Shown one piece after another: positions 8,454 through 16,605 of a stretch of 64,000 nt of DNA. Both the position numbers and the translations under genes were made by a program. The number at the start of each line of letters is the position of its first letter. The stretch's first letter is position 1. The notes below the pieces were generated by a model, which saw only the letters and a program-made list of their open reading frames with translations, searched no databases and had not been told where the DNA came from. This DNA comes from Gemmatimonadales bacterium (lineage in GTDB: Bacteria > Gemmatimonadota > Gemmatimonadetes > Gemmatimonadales > GWC2-71-9): positions 62,001-126,000 of the forward strand of contig JAHBVU010000003.1 of NCBI GenBank assembly GCA_019637315.1, read 5' to 3'.

Positions 8454-9523
8454 CGACCACCGGTCAGAACCGCCCAGGCTATCAGGAAACGCCCGCCGAA
8501 GCCGGCTTCAGCATGCCCCCCGAATGGGCTCCGCATCGCGGCACCTGGCTGTCGTGGCCGCACCGGGAATCATCCTGGCCTGGCAAGCTTCACCTGATCC
8601 CGACCGTGTTCGGCGAGATCGTGCGCCACCTGGCCGGGCGCGAAGAGGTCCATATCAATGTGGCGGACGCCGCGATGGAGGCCGGGGCACGACTGACCCT
8701 GGCCCACGCCGGCGTACCAACCACCCAGGTGTTCTTTCACCACCATCTGACCAATGACGCATGGTGTCGGGATCACGGCCCGATCTTCGTACAGCGCGAG
8801 CGAAACGGCCGCAACGAACAGATCATCCTCGACTGGGGCTTCAACGCCTGGGGCAACAAGTATCCGCCCTTCGAGGACGATGACCGGATTCCGACGCTGA
8901 TCGGCGAGAAATTCGGGATTCCGGTGGTACACCCGGGCCTGATCCTCGAGGGCGGTTCGATTGACGTGAACGGTGCGGGGACACTGCTGACGACGGAGAG
9001 TTGCCTGCTCAACCCCAACCGGAACCCCAGCCTGTCGAAGGACGAGATCGAGCAGGCGCTCCGGCAGTACCTGGGCGTCGCCAACGTTCTCTGGCTGGGT
9101 GATGGGATCGAGGGCGACGACACCGACGGGCACATCGACGATCTGACCAGGTTCGTCGACCCGACCACCGTTGTCACCGTGGTCGAAACCGACCCGTCGG
9201 ACCGAAACTACGGGCCACTCCAGGATAACCTGGAGCGATTGAGCCGGATGAGGGACCAGGACGGACGCACCCTCGACATTGTGACGCTACCGATGCCTCG
9301 GGCCCTCTACGAGGACGGCCAGCGGATTCCCGCAAGCTACGCCAATTTTTATGTCGCCAACGGCGTGGTGCTGATGCCGGGCTACGATGTCGAGCGCGAC
9401 GAGATTGCCCGGGAAACCTTGCAGAGTTGCTTCCCCGACCGCGAGGTCGTCGTCATCGATTGCACCGATCTGGCATGGGGCCTCGGCGCGATCCACTGCG
9501 TTACGCAGCAATGGCCGGCATGA
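8450..9523 (+). CDS. aguA: Agmatine deiminase
   Basis: A 357-residue peptidyl-arginine-deiminase-fold enzyme hydrolysing agmatine to N-carbamoylputrescine and ammonia, the substrate of the preceding amidase. Recognisable motifs are MPPEWAPHRGTWLSWPH near the N-terminus, WCRDHGPIF, the GDDTDGHIDD segment with catalytic His/Asp, and the terminal GAIHCVTQQWPA with nucleophile Cys350. The start codon overlaps the aguB stop by ATGA, so the two enzymes are translationally coupled. No signal peptide, so cytoplasmic. The ftcD gene follows after 34 bases. Confidence 0.95.
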   Translation: MTTTGQNRPGYQETPAEAGFSMPPEWAPHRGTWLSWPHRESSWPGKLHLIPTVFGEIVRHLAGREEVHINVADAAMEAGARLTLAHAGVPTTQVFFHHHLTNDAWCRDHGPIFVQRERNGRNEQIILDWGFNAWGNKYPPFEDDDRIPTLIGEKFGIPVVHPGLILEGGSIDVNGAGTLLTTESCLLNPNRNPSLSKDEIEQALRQYLGVANVLWLGDGIEGDDTDGHIDDLTRFVDPTTVVTVVETDPSDRNYGPLQDNLERLSRMRDQDGRTLDIVTLPMPRALYEDGQRIPASYANFYVANGVVLMPGYDVERDEIARETLQSCFPDREVVVIDCTDLAWGLGAIHCVTQQWPA

Positions 9524-9557
9524 GCGAGACGCCCTTGCCATTTCCGATGGAATAACC

Positions 9558-11246
9558 ATGTCCCAGCTGATCGAGTGCGTCCCCAACTTCAGTGAAGGTC
9601 GCGACCCCGCCGTGATCCGCCAGATTACCGACGCGGTCGAACAGGTTGAGGGAGTGACACTGCTTCATGTCGACCCCGGCGTCTCCACCAACCGGACAGT
9701 CGTCACATTTGCTGGCGCCCCCGGCCCGGTCATCGAAGCAGCCTATCGGGCCATCAAGACCGCCGGTGAGCTGATCGACATGCAGCGCCACCACGGCGAG
9801 CATCCCCGAATGGGAGCGACGGACGTTTGCCCGCTGGTTCCGATTTCCGGCATCTCCATGGAGGAAACGGCCGCCTATGCCACGGAGCTGGCCCGCCGGG
9901 TCGGCGGCGAACTGGGCATTCCGGTCTATCTCTACGAGCACGCTCAGCCAAATCCCGCCCGGAAGAACCTGGCGGCGATTCGAGCCGGTGAGTATGAGGG
10001 CTTTGCCAAGAAAATGAGCGACCCCGCGTGGCAGCCGGACTTCGGGCCCGCGACGTTCAATGCGAAAACCGGTGCCACCGTGATCGGAGCACGCGACTTT
10101 CTGGTCGCCTACAACGTCAACCTGAATACGACGTCGACCCGACGCGCCAACGCCATTGCCTTCGACGTCCGGGAGGCCGGCCGCCCGGCCCGCGACGGCG
10201 ACCCGCTGACCGGGAAGGTCCGGATCGGTCCCGACGGGAAACCGGAGTCGATTCCCGGAACGCTCAAGGCCGTCAAGGCCATCGGGTGGTACATCGATGA
10301 GTACCGCCTAGCCCAGGTATCGATGAACCTGACCAATCTGTCGGTCACACCCCTGCATACCGCGTTCGACGAGGTCTGCCGGGCGGCCGATGCCCGCGGC
10401 GTCCGGGTAACCGGCTCCGAACTGGTCGGGCTGGTGCCGCTCGAAACCATGCTGGAGGCGGGCCGTTATTTCCTGCGCAAGCAGCACCGCTCGGTCGGCA
10501 TTTCCGAGAGCGAACTGATCCACATTGCCGTGACGTCACTCGGCCTCGATCAGCTTGGCCCGTTCAAGCCCGAGGAGCGAATCATCGAGTATCGGCTTCG
10601 CCAGACCGACCTCAAGCGTCTGGTCGATCTGACCGTCACCGATTTCACCAATGTGACGGCCAGCGAATCGGTCGCCCCCGGCGGCGGATCCGTCTCGGCG
10701 CTGCTGGGTGCGCTTGCGGCCGCGCTCGGCTCGATGGTCGCCAACTTGAGCGCCCACAAGCGAGGGTGGGACTCCCGCTGGGAGGAGTTCTCCGCCTGGG
10801 CAGAGCAGGCGCAAGTGCTGAAGGACCGCCTGCTCCGCGCGGTCGATGAAGACACCCAGGCGTTCGACCGGGTCATGGCTGCCCTCGGAATGCCCAAGGG
10901 GTCGGCCGAGGAAAAGGCGGCACGAGCAGCGGCCCTCGAGGCCGCGAACCGCGGCGCCACAGAGGTTCCCTTCCGGGTCATGCAAGCCGCGCACGCCACC
11001 TTTCCCCTGCTGGCGGCCATGGCCGAGCATGGCAATCCGGCCTCGGCTTCGGACGCGGGCGTCGGCGCTCTGTGCGCCCGATCCGCGGTGCTGGGCGCCT
11101 GGCTCAACGTGCGCACCAACGTCGCTGGCCTCAAGCAGCCGGAGCTGGTTGCCGAGTGGGTCCGCGAGGGCGAACGGCTGGCAGCCGAAACGCCGGGGCT
11201 CGAAGCGGCGGTTCAGCGCATCGTGGAGACGAAGATCGGCAGCTGA
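9558..11246 (+). CDS. ftcD: Bifunctional glutamate formimidoyltransferase / formimidotetrahydrofolate cyclodeaminase
   Basis: A 562-residue fusion resembling the animal-type bifunctional enzyme. Residues 1 to about 330 are the formiminotransferase, beginning MSQLIECVPNFSEGRD and with catalytic His82 in HHGEHPRMGATDV. Residues about 350-562 are the all-helical cyclodeaminase. It moves the formimino group of formiminoglutamate (from histidine degradation) to tetrahydrofolate and then releases ammonia to give methenyl-THF. Many bacteria carry these as separate genes or only one of them. The other histidine-degradation genes are not in the window. It follows aguBA closely on the same strand, so co-expression in nitrogen salvage is plausible. 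Confidence 0.93.
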   Translation: MSQLIECVPNFSEGRDPAVIRQITDAVEQVEGVTLLHVDPGVSTNRTVVTFAGAPGPVIEAAYRAIKTAGELIDMQRHHGEHPRMGATDVCPLVPISGISMEETAAYATELARRVGGELGIPVYLYEHAQPNPARKNLAAIRAGEYEGFAKKMSDPAWQPDFGPATFNAKTGATVIGARDFLVAYNVNLNTTSTRRANAIAFDVREAGRPARDGDPLTGKVRIGPDGKPESIPGTLKAVKAIGWYIDEYRLAQVSMNLTNLSVTPLHTAFDEVCRAADARGVRVTGSELVGLVPLETMLEAGRYFLRKQHRSVGISESELIHIAVTSLGLDQLGPFKPEERIIEYRLRQTDLKRLVDLTVTDFTNVTASESVAPGGGSVSALLGALAAALGSMVANLSAHKRGWDSRWEEFSAWAEQAQVLKDRLLRAVDEDTQAFDRVMAALGMPKGSAEEKAARAAALEAANRGATEVPFRVMQAAHATFPLLAAMAEHGNPASASDAGVGALCARSAVLGAWLNVRTNVAGLKQPELVAEWVREGERLAAETPGLEAAVQRIVETKIGS

Positions 11247-11298
11247 CCGGAGCCGACGTCGCCCAGGCATCACCGAGCGGTGGCTCGGACCCACGAAG

Positions 11299-11339
11299 CC
11301 AATACCCACCCCTTGGCGAAGCCAAGGGGTGGGTATTGG
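11299..11339. terminator. Perfect 19-bp stem, 3-base loop hairpin after ftcD
   Basis: Left arm 11299-11317 (CCAATACCCACCCCTTGGC), loop GAA, right arm 11321-11339 as the exact reverse complement. It lies 53 bases after the ftcD stop. No T-run follows (AGCGGCTTCC), so it departs from a canonical intrinsic terminator. It would still form a very stable RNA end or a protein-binding palindrome. Confidence 0.55.
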
Positions 11340-11738
11340 AGCGGCTTCCACGAGCCACCATCGGGTCGACCCCGTCGGGCCGGTCCTGCTTGTGAACCCC
11401 CCTGCTCACGGCGACCCCCTTTGGGAGGCCTGAAAACCGATCTGTGACGATCGGGCTCTCTCTTCCACCGGTCGCTGACCGGGCCGCGTCCTCCCCATGA
11501 GCAACCCGCGCGCCGTGTCCGACCGAATCGTCAACACCTTGCCGTTCAATGGGTTACACGCGCAGACCCCGGGTTGCCGCGTCGAAAAGACACGAATCGC
11601 TCGATCACGTCCGTAGCGATACGACACAGCCAGCAGTCCGTGCCGACCCGGCGGTGCACGAGCGGGCTCGATTACTTTGGTGCCGTCTTCGCAGGCGCAC
11701 TGGCCTGCCGATGTTCAACAGAACCCGACTGGAGCACG
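11340..11738. other. Intergenic stretch without a recognisable gene
   Basis: About 400 bases between the ftcD hairpin and the SCP2-like gene. Short open frames exist on both strands but none has a family signature or a ribosome site. The last 100 bases contain ATTACTTT (around 11671) as a possible -10 element for the next gene, without a clear -35. Nothing else could be assigned. Confidence 0.5.
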
Positions 11739-12146
11739 ATGATAGCATTTTCGGAGCAGTGGGCCAGCGCTTGGTGCGCCGCGCTGAACAGCAGCGAAGC
11801 GTATCAGGCTGCGGCAGCGGCCTGGGAAGGCTCCGTTGCGGTCGTCGCGCGCAACGGCAAGAACTTGCCGAGCGCCGTCTACCTCGACCTGCATCGGGGG
11901 CAGTGCCGAGCGGCTCGGTCGGCATCCGAGGCCGATCTGGCCAGCGCGGCCTTCGTACTCGAGGGTGACGGGGCCGCTTGGCGGGACCTGTTCACCGGGC
12001 GACAAGCGCCCCTGATGGCGCTGATGTCAGGGCGGATCAAGCTGGCGCGAGGGGAAATTGCGCAGCTGGTGCCTCACGCTGGATCTGCCCGGGAGCTGGT
12101 CACTCTAGCCGGGCAGATACCGACCGAGTTTCCTGATGATTGGTGA
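11739..12146 (+). CDS. SCP2 sterol-transfer-like domain protein
   Basis: A 135-residue soluble protein. The layout fits the SCP2 lipid-binding fold: an amphipathic N-terminal helix (FSEQWASAWCAALNSSEAYQ), a beta-sheet core (VYLDLHRGQCR, AAFVLEGDGAAWRDLF) and a C-terminal helix (APLMALMSGRIKLARGEI) with the LMSGRIKLARG-type segment common in this family. It probably binds a hydrophobic ligand; the ligand is unknown. The ATG at 11739 has GGAG 4 bases upstream, and an earlier in-frame start would add an unrelated Arg-rich leader. No close operon partner. Confidence 0.7.
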   Translation: MIAFSEQWASAWCAALNSSEAYQAAAAAWEGSVAVVARNGKNLPSAVYLDLHRGQCRAARSASEADLASAAFVLEGDGAAWRDLFTGRQAPLMALMSGRIKLARGEIAQLVPHAGSARELVTLAGQIPTEFPDDW

Positions 12147-12218
12147 GCAGAGGAGGGGCCTGTTCCTGCGACGGGCGCCGGCAAGGGCGTTCTCGTCCCC
12201 CCGCCGGACCGCGCTGCC

Positions 12219-12249
12219 TTCAACGTCGCCCTATCCATTTGCGTATACT
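12219..12249 (+). promoter_or_regulatory. Candidate promoter for the M14 peptidase
   Basis: TTCAAC (12219-12224) and TATACT (12244-12249) lie 19 bases apart, about 120 bases before the peptidase ATG. The -10 overlaps a small inverted repeat (GCGTAT...ATACGC). The spacing is long and the -35 weak. Confidence 0.35.
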
Positions 12250-12370
12250 TGAGATACGCCGCAGGCGCCCACCGCGTCGCGGCGACAGCTCATCAGCCCT
12301 TTCGACGCGGAACAAGCCCATCGGCGCCACCTGCCACTGGCAGCCTCATTTCTCGACCAGGAACCTTCTC

Positions 12371-15094
12371 ATGCGTGCAACGGTTCGCATCGGCCTCGGG
12401 GTACTGCTTGCCACGACCTGCCTCACATCGTTGGCCTCGGCACAGCGGCGAATCACCACTCCCAAGGAGCAGTTCGGCTTCACCCTGGGCGACGACTATC
12501 AGCTGGCCAATTACAAGCAGCTCACCGAGTACTGGAAAAAGCTCGACCGCGAATCCGACCGGATGAAGCTCGTCTCGATCGGCAAGACGGCCGAGGGACG
12601 CGAGCAGTGGATGGCCATCATCACCTCGCCGGCCAACCATGCCAGGCTCGATCGCTTGCGGGAAATCTCCCGGCGGCTGGCTCGCGCCGAAGGGCTGACC
12701 GATCAGCAGGCCAAGGCCCTGGCCAAGGAAGGACGCGCCGTGATCTGGATCGACGGTGGCCTCCACGCCACCGAGGTGCTCGGTTCGCATCAGCTGATGG
12801 AACACGTCTACCAGATGCTCTCGTACACGGACGAGGAGACCATGCGGCTCCTCGATGACGTGGTCCAGCTGGTGGTCCATGCCAACCCCGACGGCATGGA
12901 TCTGGTCAACGACTGGTACATGCGCCGCTCTGACCCGACTAAACGCACCACGGCCGAGCTACCTCGGCTGTACCAGAAGTACATCGGCCACGACAACAAT
13001 CGCGACTTCTACCTGAACGCGATGCCGGAGTCCAAGAACATCAGTCGCGTGCTCTATCGCGAGTGGTACCCGCAGATCATGTACAACCACCACCAGACCG
13101 GCCCGGCCGGTTCGGTGATGTTTGCGCCGCCCTTTCGCGATCCGCACAACCACAACCTCGATCCGCTGCTGATCAACACGTTAGGCATGGTCGGCAACGC
13201 GATGCATACTCGGTTTGCCTCCGAGAACAAGCCCGGCGTGGTACAGCGCGAGGCCGCCAGCTATCAGACCTGGTGGAACGGCGGGCTCCGTACCACAGCC
13301 TACTTCCACAATCAGGTCGGGATTCTGACCGAGACCATCGGCAGCCCCACCCCGATGCAGATCCCGGTCGTTCCGGACCGGCTGGTCGCGGACGGCAACG
13401 GCCCCTTTCCGATCGCGCCACAGCCCTGGCGGTTCCGTCAGTCGATCGATTACTCGATTACGGCCAATCGAGCCATTCTCGACTATGCCTCGCGGTATCG
13501 CGAACCGCTGCTCTACAACATCTACCAGATGGGCAGAACCGCGATCGCGAAGGGTAACGAAGACAGCTGGACCCACTATCCGAAGCGGGTGGAACGCCTC
13601 GCCACCGAGGCCGCGAAAGACACCATGGGCGCCCAGAGTACTGCAACACAGCGGGGGCCGCGTTCCCTGACCATGCGTCAGTTCGAGACCTGGATGCGGC
13701 GCCCGGAAGATCGCGACCCGCGCGGATACGTACTGCCCAGCGACCAGCCCGACTTTTTGACGGCCACGAAGTTCGTCAACGCCCTGATCGAATCGGGTGT
13801 CGACGTGCACTACGCCACAGCGGCGTTTTCCGCAGGCGGCAAACGCTACCCCGAAGGTTCCTATGTCATCCGGTCGGCGCAGGCGTTCCGGGCCCATGTG
13901 CTCGACATGATGGAGCCGCAGGACTACCCCAATGACTTGATCTACCCGGGGGGGCCTCCCAAACCGCCCTACGACAACGCCGGCTATACCCTCGCAATGC
14001 AGATGGGCGTGCGCTACGACCGACTGCTCGATCGCTTCGACTGCCCCTGCCGCAAGATCCCGGATGTTCTTGCGAAGCCACCGGTCTCGGCCCGGATGCC
14101 GGGCGGCAGCGGCTTCCTGCTCTCGCGGCGCGTCAACGACAGCTACCTCGCCGTCAACCGACTGCTCGCCGCCAAGCAGCGCGTCGAAGCCCGCGGATCG
14201 ATGTTCTACGTCGCCGCCACACCTGACGCTGTTCGGATCTTGCAACGGCTGGTCGATGAGCGAGGACTGCCCGTCACGGTCGGCGATCGGCCCATCGGTG
14301 CGTTGCCCGTGCCTCCCTACCGGATCGGCCTTTGGGACCAGTATGGCGGCTCGATGCCATCCGGGTGGGTGCGCTACCTCCTGGAGACGTTCGAGTTTCC
14401 GTTCGAGGTGGTCTATCCGCCCATGCTCGATCGCGGCAACCTGCACCAGCGCTACGATGCCCTCGTCTTCGTCGGCGGATCGATTCCCGCGGCTCGGGCT
14501 GACGGCCCGGGCCGAACGGTCGCGATGCAGCCGACGCCGTCGACCGACATCCCCGAGCCCTACCGCCAGCAGCTCGGTCGCGTCACGGTCGAACGCACGG
14601 TTCCCGCGCTCAAGAGTTTCCTTGAGCAGGGCGGTCGGGTGGTGACGATCGGCAGTGCCACCGACCTGGCCCGCCACCTGGGCCTCCCAGTCGACGACCA
14701 CCTCGTCGAGCGCGATCCAGCGGGCCGGACCCGCCCGCTCCCGCGCGAGAAGTTCTACGTCCCGACCTCGATCCTTCAGGTCACCGTGGACACCACCGCC
14801 CAAAGCGCTGCAGGAATGGGTGCCGAGGCGCTCGTGACGTTCGACCAGAGCCCGGTTTTCCGGGTCCCGCTCGACGGACGCCACCGGGGCATTCGCCCGG
14901 TGGCGTGGTTCGCGTCGGCCGAACCACTCAGGAGCGGCTGGGCCTGGGGCCAGACCTATCTCGATGGCGGCGTGGCCATCGCCGAAGCAACCGTTGGGAA
15001 GGGCACGTTGTTCTTGTTCGGCCCGGAGGTGACCTTCAGGGCTCAGCCCCACGGGACGTTCCGGTTCCTGTTCAATGGCATGATCGGGCGGTAG
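12371..15094 (+). CDS. Exported M14-family zinc carboxypeptidase, large form
   Basis: A 907-residue protein with a signal peptide ending near LASAQ. The M14 zinc site is visible as HATE (His132, Glu135), with the third ligand probably in the YNHHQTG segment, and GILTETIGSP resembles the catalytic-glutamate region. The HDNNRDFYLN stretch is typical of large M14 peptidases of diderm bacteria. The 500-residue C-terminal part is a conserved extension with no catalytic motif I can name, although YDALVFVGGSIP and FLEQGGRVVTIG suggest a glutamine-amidotransferase-like Rossmann segment. It probably trims peptides in the periplasm or outside the cell. The ATG at 12371 is chosen because it begins the signal peptide. 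Confidence 0.85.
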   Translation: MRATVRIGLGVLLATTCLTSLASAQRRITTPKEQFGFTLGDDYQLANYKQLTEYWKKLDRESDRMKLVSIGKTAEGREQWMAIITSPANHARLDRLREISRRLARAEGLTDQQAKALAKEGRAVIWIDGGLHATEVLGSHQLMEHVYQMLSYTDEETMRLLDDVVQLVVHANPDGMDLVNDWYMRRSDPTKRTTAELPRLYQKYIGHDNNRDFYLNAMPESKNISRVLYREWYPQIMYNHHQTGPAGSVMFAPPFRDPHNHNLDPLLINTLGMVGNAMHTRFASENKPGVVQREAASYQTWWNGGLRTTAYFHNQVGILTETIGSPTPMQIPVVPDRLVADGNGPFPIAPQPWRFRQSIDYSITANRAILDYASRYREPLLYNIYQMGRTAIAKGNEDSWTHYPKRVERLATEAAKDTMGAQSTATQRGPRSLTMRQFETWMRRPEDRDPRGYVLPSDQPDFLTATKFVNALIESGVDVHYATAAFSAGGKRYPEGSYVIRSAQAFRAHVLDMMEPQDYPNDLIYPGGPPKPPYDNAGYTLAMQMGVRYDRLLDRFDCPCRKIPDVLAKPPVSARMPGGSGFLLSRRVNDSYLAVNRLLAAKQRVEARGSMFYVAATPDAVRILQRLVDERGLPVTVGDRPIGALPVPPYRIGLWDQYGGSMPSGWVRYLLETFEFPFEVVYPPMLDRGNLHQRYDALVFVGGSIPAARADGPGRTVAMQPTPSTDIPEPYRQQLGRVTVERTVPALKSFLEQGGRVVTIGSATDLARHLGLPVDDHLVERDPAGRTRPLPREKFYVPTSILQVTVDTTAQSAAGMGAEALVTFDQSPVFRVPLDGRHRGIRPVAWFASAEPLRSGWAWGQTYLDGGVAIAEATVGKGTLFLFGPEVTFRAQPHGTFRFLFNGMIGR

Positions 15095-15101
15095 GAGTGG
15101 T

Positions 15102-15131
15102 CTGGCCTTCCGATCCGAACGGCCTTACAAT
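15102..15131 (+). promoter_or_regulatory. Candidate promoter for the copper locus, leaderless type
   Basis: TACAAT (15126-15131), one mismatch from the -10 consensus, is preceded 18 bases upstream by CTGGCC. Only 6 bases separate the -10 from the ATG at 15138, so transcription would begin at or beside the start codon. No ribosome site is present, which fits a leaderless mRNA. Confidence 0.4.
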
Positions 15132-15137
15132 CGACTG

Positions 15138-15524
15138 ATGATGCGGTCGGTACGGCAGCGGGGATTCCGGTCCATCCTGGGCTTGGCCGCGAGCGTGATG
15201 CTCGCGGCCCGCATGGTGGTGTCGCCGTGGTTTCACGCCTGCCCCATGCCTCCGTCAATCGAGGCACACGCGGTCGACGAACACGCCCACCATGCCGCAC
15301 AGGCCGACGCCGACCATAGCGCGGGCCAGCACAGCAGCGAGCATGACTGCCGCTGCGCAGCCTCGCAGTGCGGCCCCGGTGGCGCACCCGCGCACCGCCC
15401 CCCGCTCGTCGGCAGCTTCGGCAGCCGTACGGCCGACCGGGTTGAGACCCCTCAGCTGGACATCCGTCTGGCGAGACCGCCCTACCAGCTTCCCTACGCT
15501 ACGGCACCACCGCTGTCGCTCTGA
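15138..15524 (+). CDS. Small exported His/Cys-rich protein, putative metal-binding
   Basis: A 128-residue protein with an N-terminal hydrophobic segment (residues about 11-30) and then a metal-ligand-rich stretch: His33, Cys35-x-Met37, His44, His49, His51-His52, His60, His65, His69, Cys71-x-Cys73, Cys78 and His86. The tail is Pro-rich. It resembles the loosely conserved short DUF2946-like proteins found near copper genes, but I cannot assign a named family with certainty. It is followed by an MbnP-like copper protein, a diheme enzyme and CopC on the same strand. A periplasmic or membrane-anchored copper-handling role is inference from composition and neighbours. Confidence 0.6.
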   Translation: MMRSVRQRGFRSILGLAASVMLAARMVVSPWFHACPMPPSIEAHAVDEHAHHAAQADADHSAGQHSSEHDCRCAASQCGPGGAPAHRPPLVGSFGSRTADRVETPQLDIRLARPPYQLPYATAPPLSL

Positions 15525-15693
15525 TCATCGATAACTGACACATCGTTCGCCGCCCAGCGCGTGTGCGGGGCGGCAGTGCGCCATCGCCTGCAGCTCGGCG
15601 ACGGCCGGCGTGCGAGAATGCCTCGCTGGCCGGCTGCACGGCACAGATCGCAGCTGGGAGCTGGACGGTCGACCCCGTCCGGAACACTCTATC

Positions 15694-16605
15694 ATGACAC
15701 ACCTTGCCATCCGCGCAGGACGTTTGGACCTGCTGACAGTCGCCGGTTTGATCGGGCTGACCGCATGCTCATCGTCGCAACCCAACCTTCAGCCCGATCC
15801 GGCGAACCTGACGCCCGTATCGATTCCGTTTGCCGCGCTCGTCGGCGAGCGGTCTTTTGCCTGCGGCCAGACCTACGACAACCTCGGGGCCACAGGAAGT
15901 CAGATCACGCCGACCGATCTCCGCTTCTTCGTCTCCGAAGTCGAGCTGATCGATCGCCGGGGTCGAGCGGTCCGGCTTCAGCCGACCACCGGCGACGTCT
16001 GGTCGCACGAGGGCGTGACCCTGCTCGACTTCGAGGATGGCACGGGCCCGTGCACCAACGGCAGCGCCGAAACCAACACGGCAGTCCGAGGCCTGGCTCC
16101 CGCAGGTGACTACAACGGGGTGCGGTTCACCCTGGGCGTACCCTTCGATCAGAACCATCTCGACCACAACCGGCAGCCGTCTCCGCTCAACGTCACCAGC
16201 ATGTTCTGGGCATGGCGCTCGGGCTACAAGTTCCTGCGAATGGACTTCCGCACCTCGGGACCGGCTCGACAGCTGTTTCTCCACATCGGCAGCACGGAGT
16301 GCCTCGGCGCCGACACCACCGCCCGCTCCGCAACCCGGTCCTGCGGCGCACCCAACCGGGCCCGCATCGAGCTGCCGACCTATCGGGTCGGCCAGGACAC
16401 CGTGGCCCTCGATCTAAGCCGGCTCCTGGCGGGTGCCAACCTGGACGAGAACCACCCCGAAACGGCTCGGGGCTGTATGTCCGCAGCAAGCGACCCTGAT
16501 TGCGCCCCGATCTTTGCCAACTTGGGTCTTCCCTTCGGGGCGACCCAAGCCACCCGCCAGAGCACCTTCCACGTCCTCGACCGGCGACTGGCCCAGGCAC
16601 CATGA
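15694..16605 (+). CDS. mbnP: MbnP-like copper-binding lipoprotein (metallo-mystery pair, four-Cys protein)
   Basis: A 303-residue lipoprotein; the ATG at 15694 gives a signal with lipobox LTAC (Cys25), while earlier starts add an unrelated leader. The mature chain has paired cysteines (57, 120, 203, 217, 261, 270) and the family segments LRFFVSEVELIDRRG and MFWAWRSGYKFLRMDF (Trp172, Trp174), typical of the four-Cys member of the metallo-mystery pair. In the characterised methanotroph pair, the partner diheme enzyme oxidises a tryptophan of MbnP to kynurenine, creating a copper site. Here the partner gene overlaps by 4 bases. Which Trp is modified cannot be decided by eye. Confidence 0.85.
   Translation: MTHLAIRAGRLDLLTVAGLIGLTACSSSQPNLQPDPANLTPVSIPFAALVGERSFACGQTYDNLGATGSQITPTDLRFFVSEVELIDRRGRAVRLQPTTGDVWSHEGVTLLDFEDGTGPCTNGSAETNTAVRGLAPAGDYNGVRFTLGVPFDQNHLDHNRQPSPLNVTSMFWAWRSGYKFLRMDFRTSGPARQLFLHIGSTECLGADTTARSATRSCGAPNRARIELPTYRVGQDTVALDLSRLLAGANLDENHPETARGCMSAASDPDCAPIFANLGLPFGATQATRQSTFHVLDRRLAQAP

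Noticed and set aside
13181-15052. Very long minus-strand frame inside the M14 peptidase gene
   Set aside because: Antisense shadow: no start context, no signature, composition typical of reverse-complemented GC3-biased codons.
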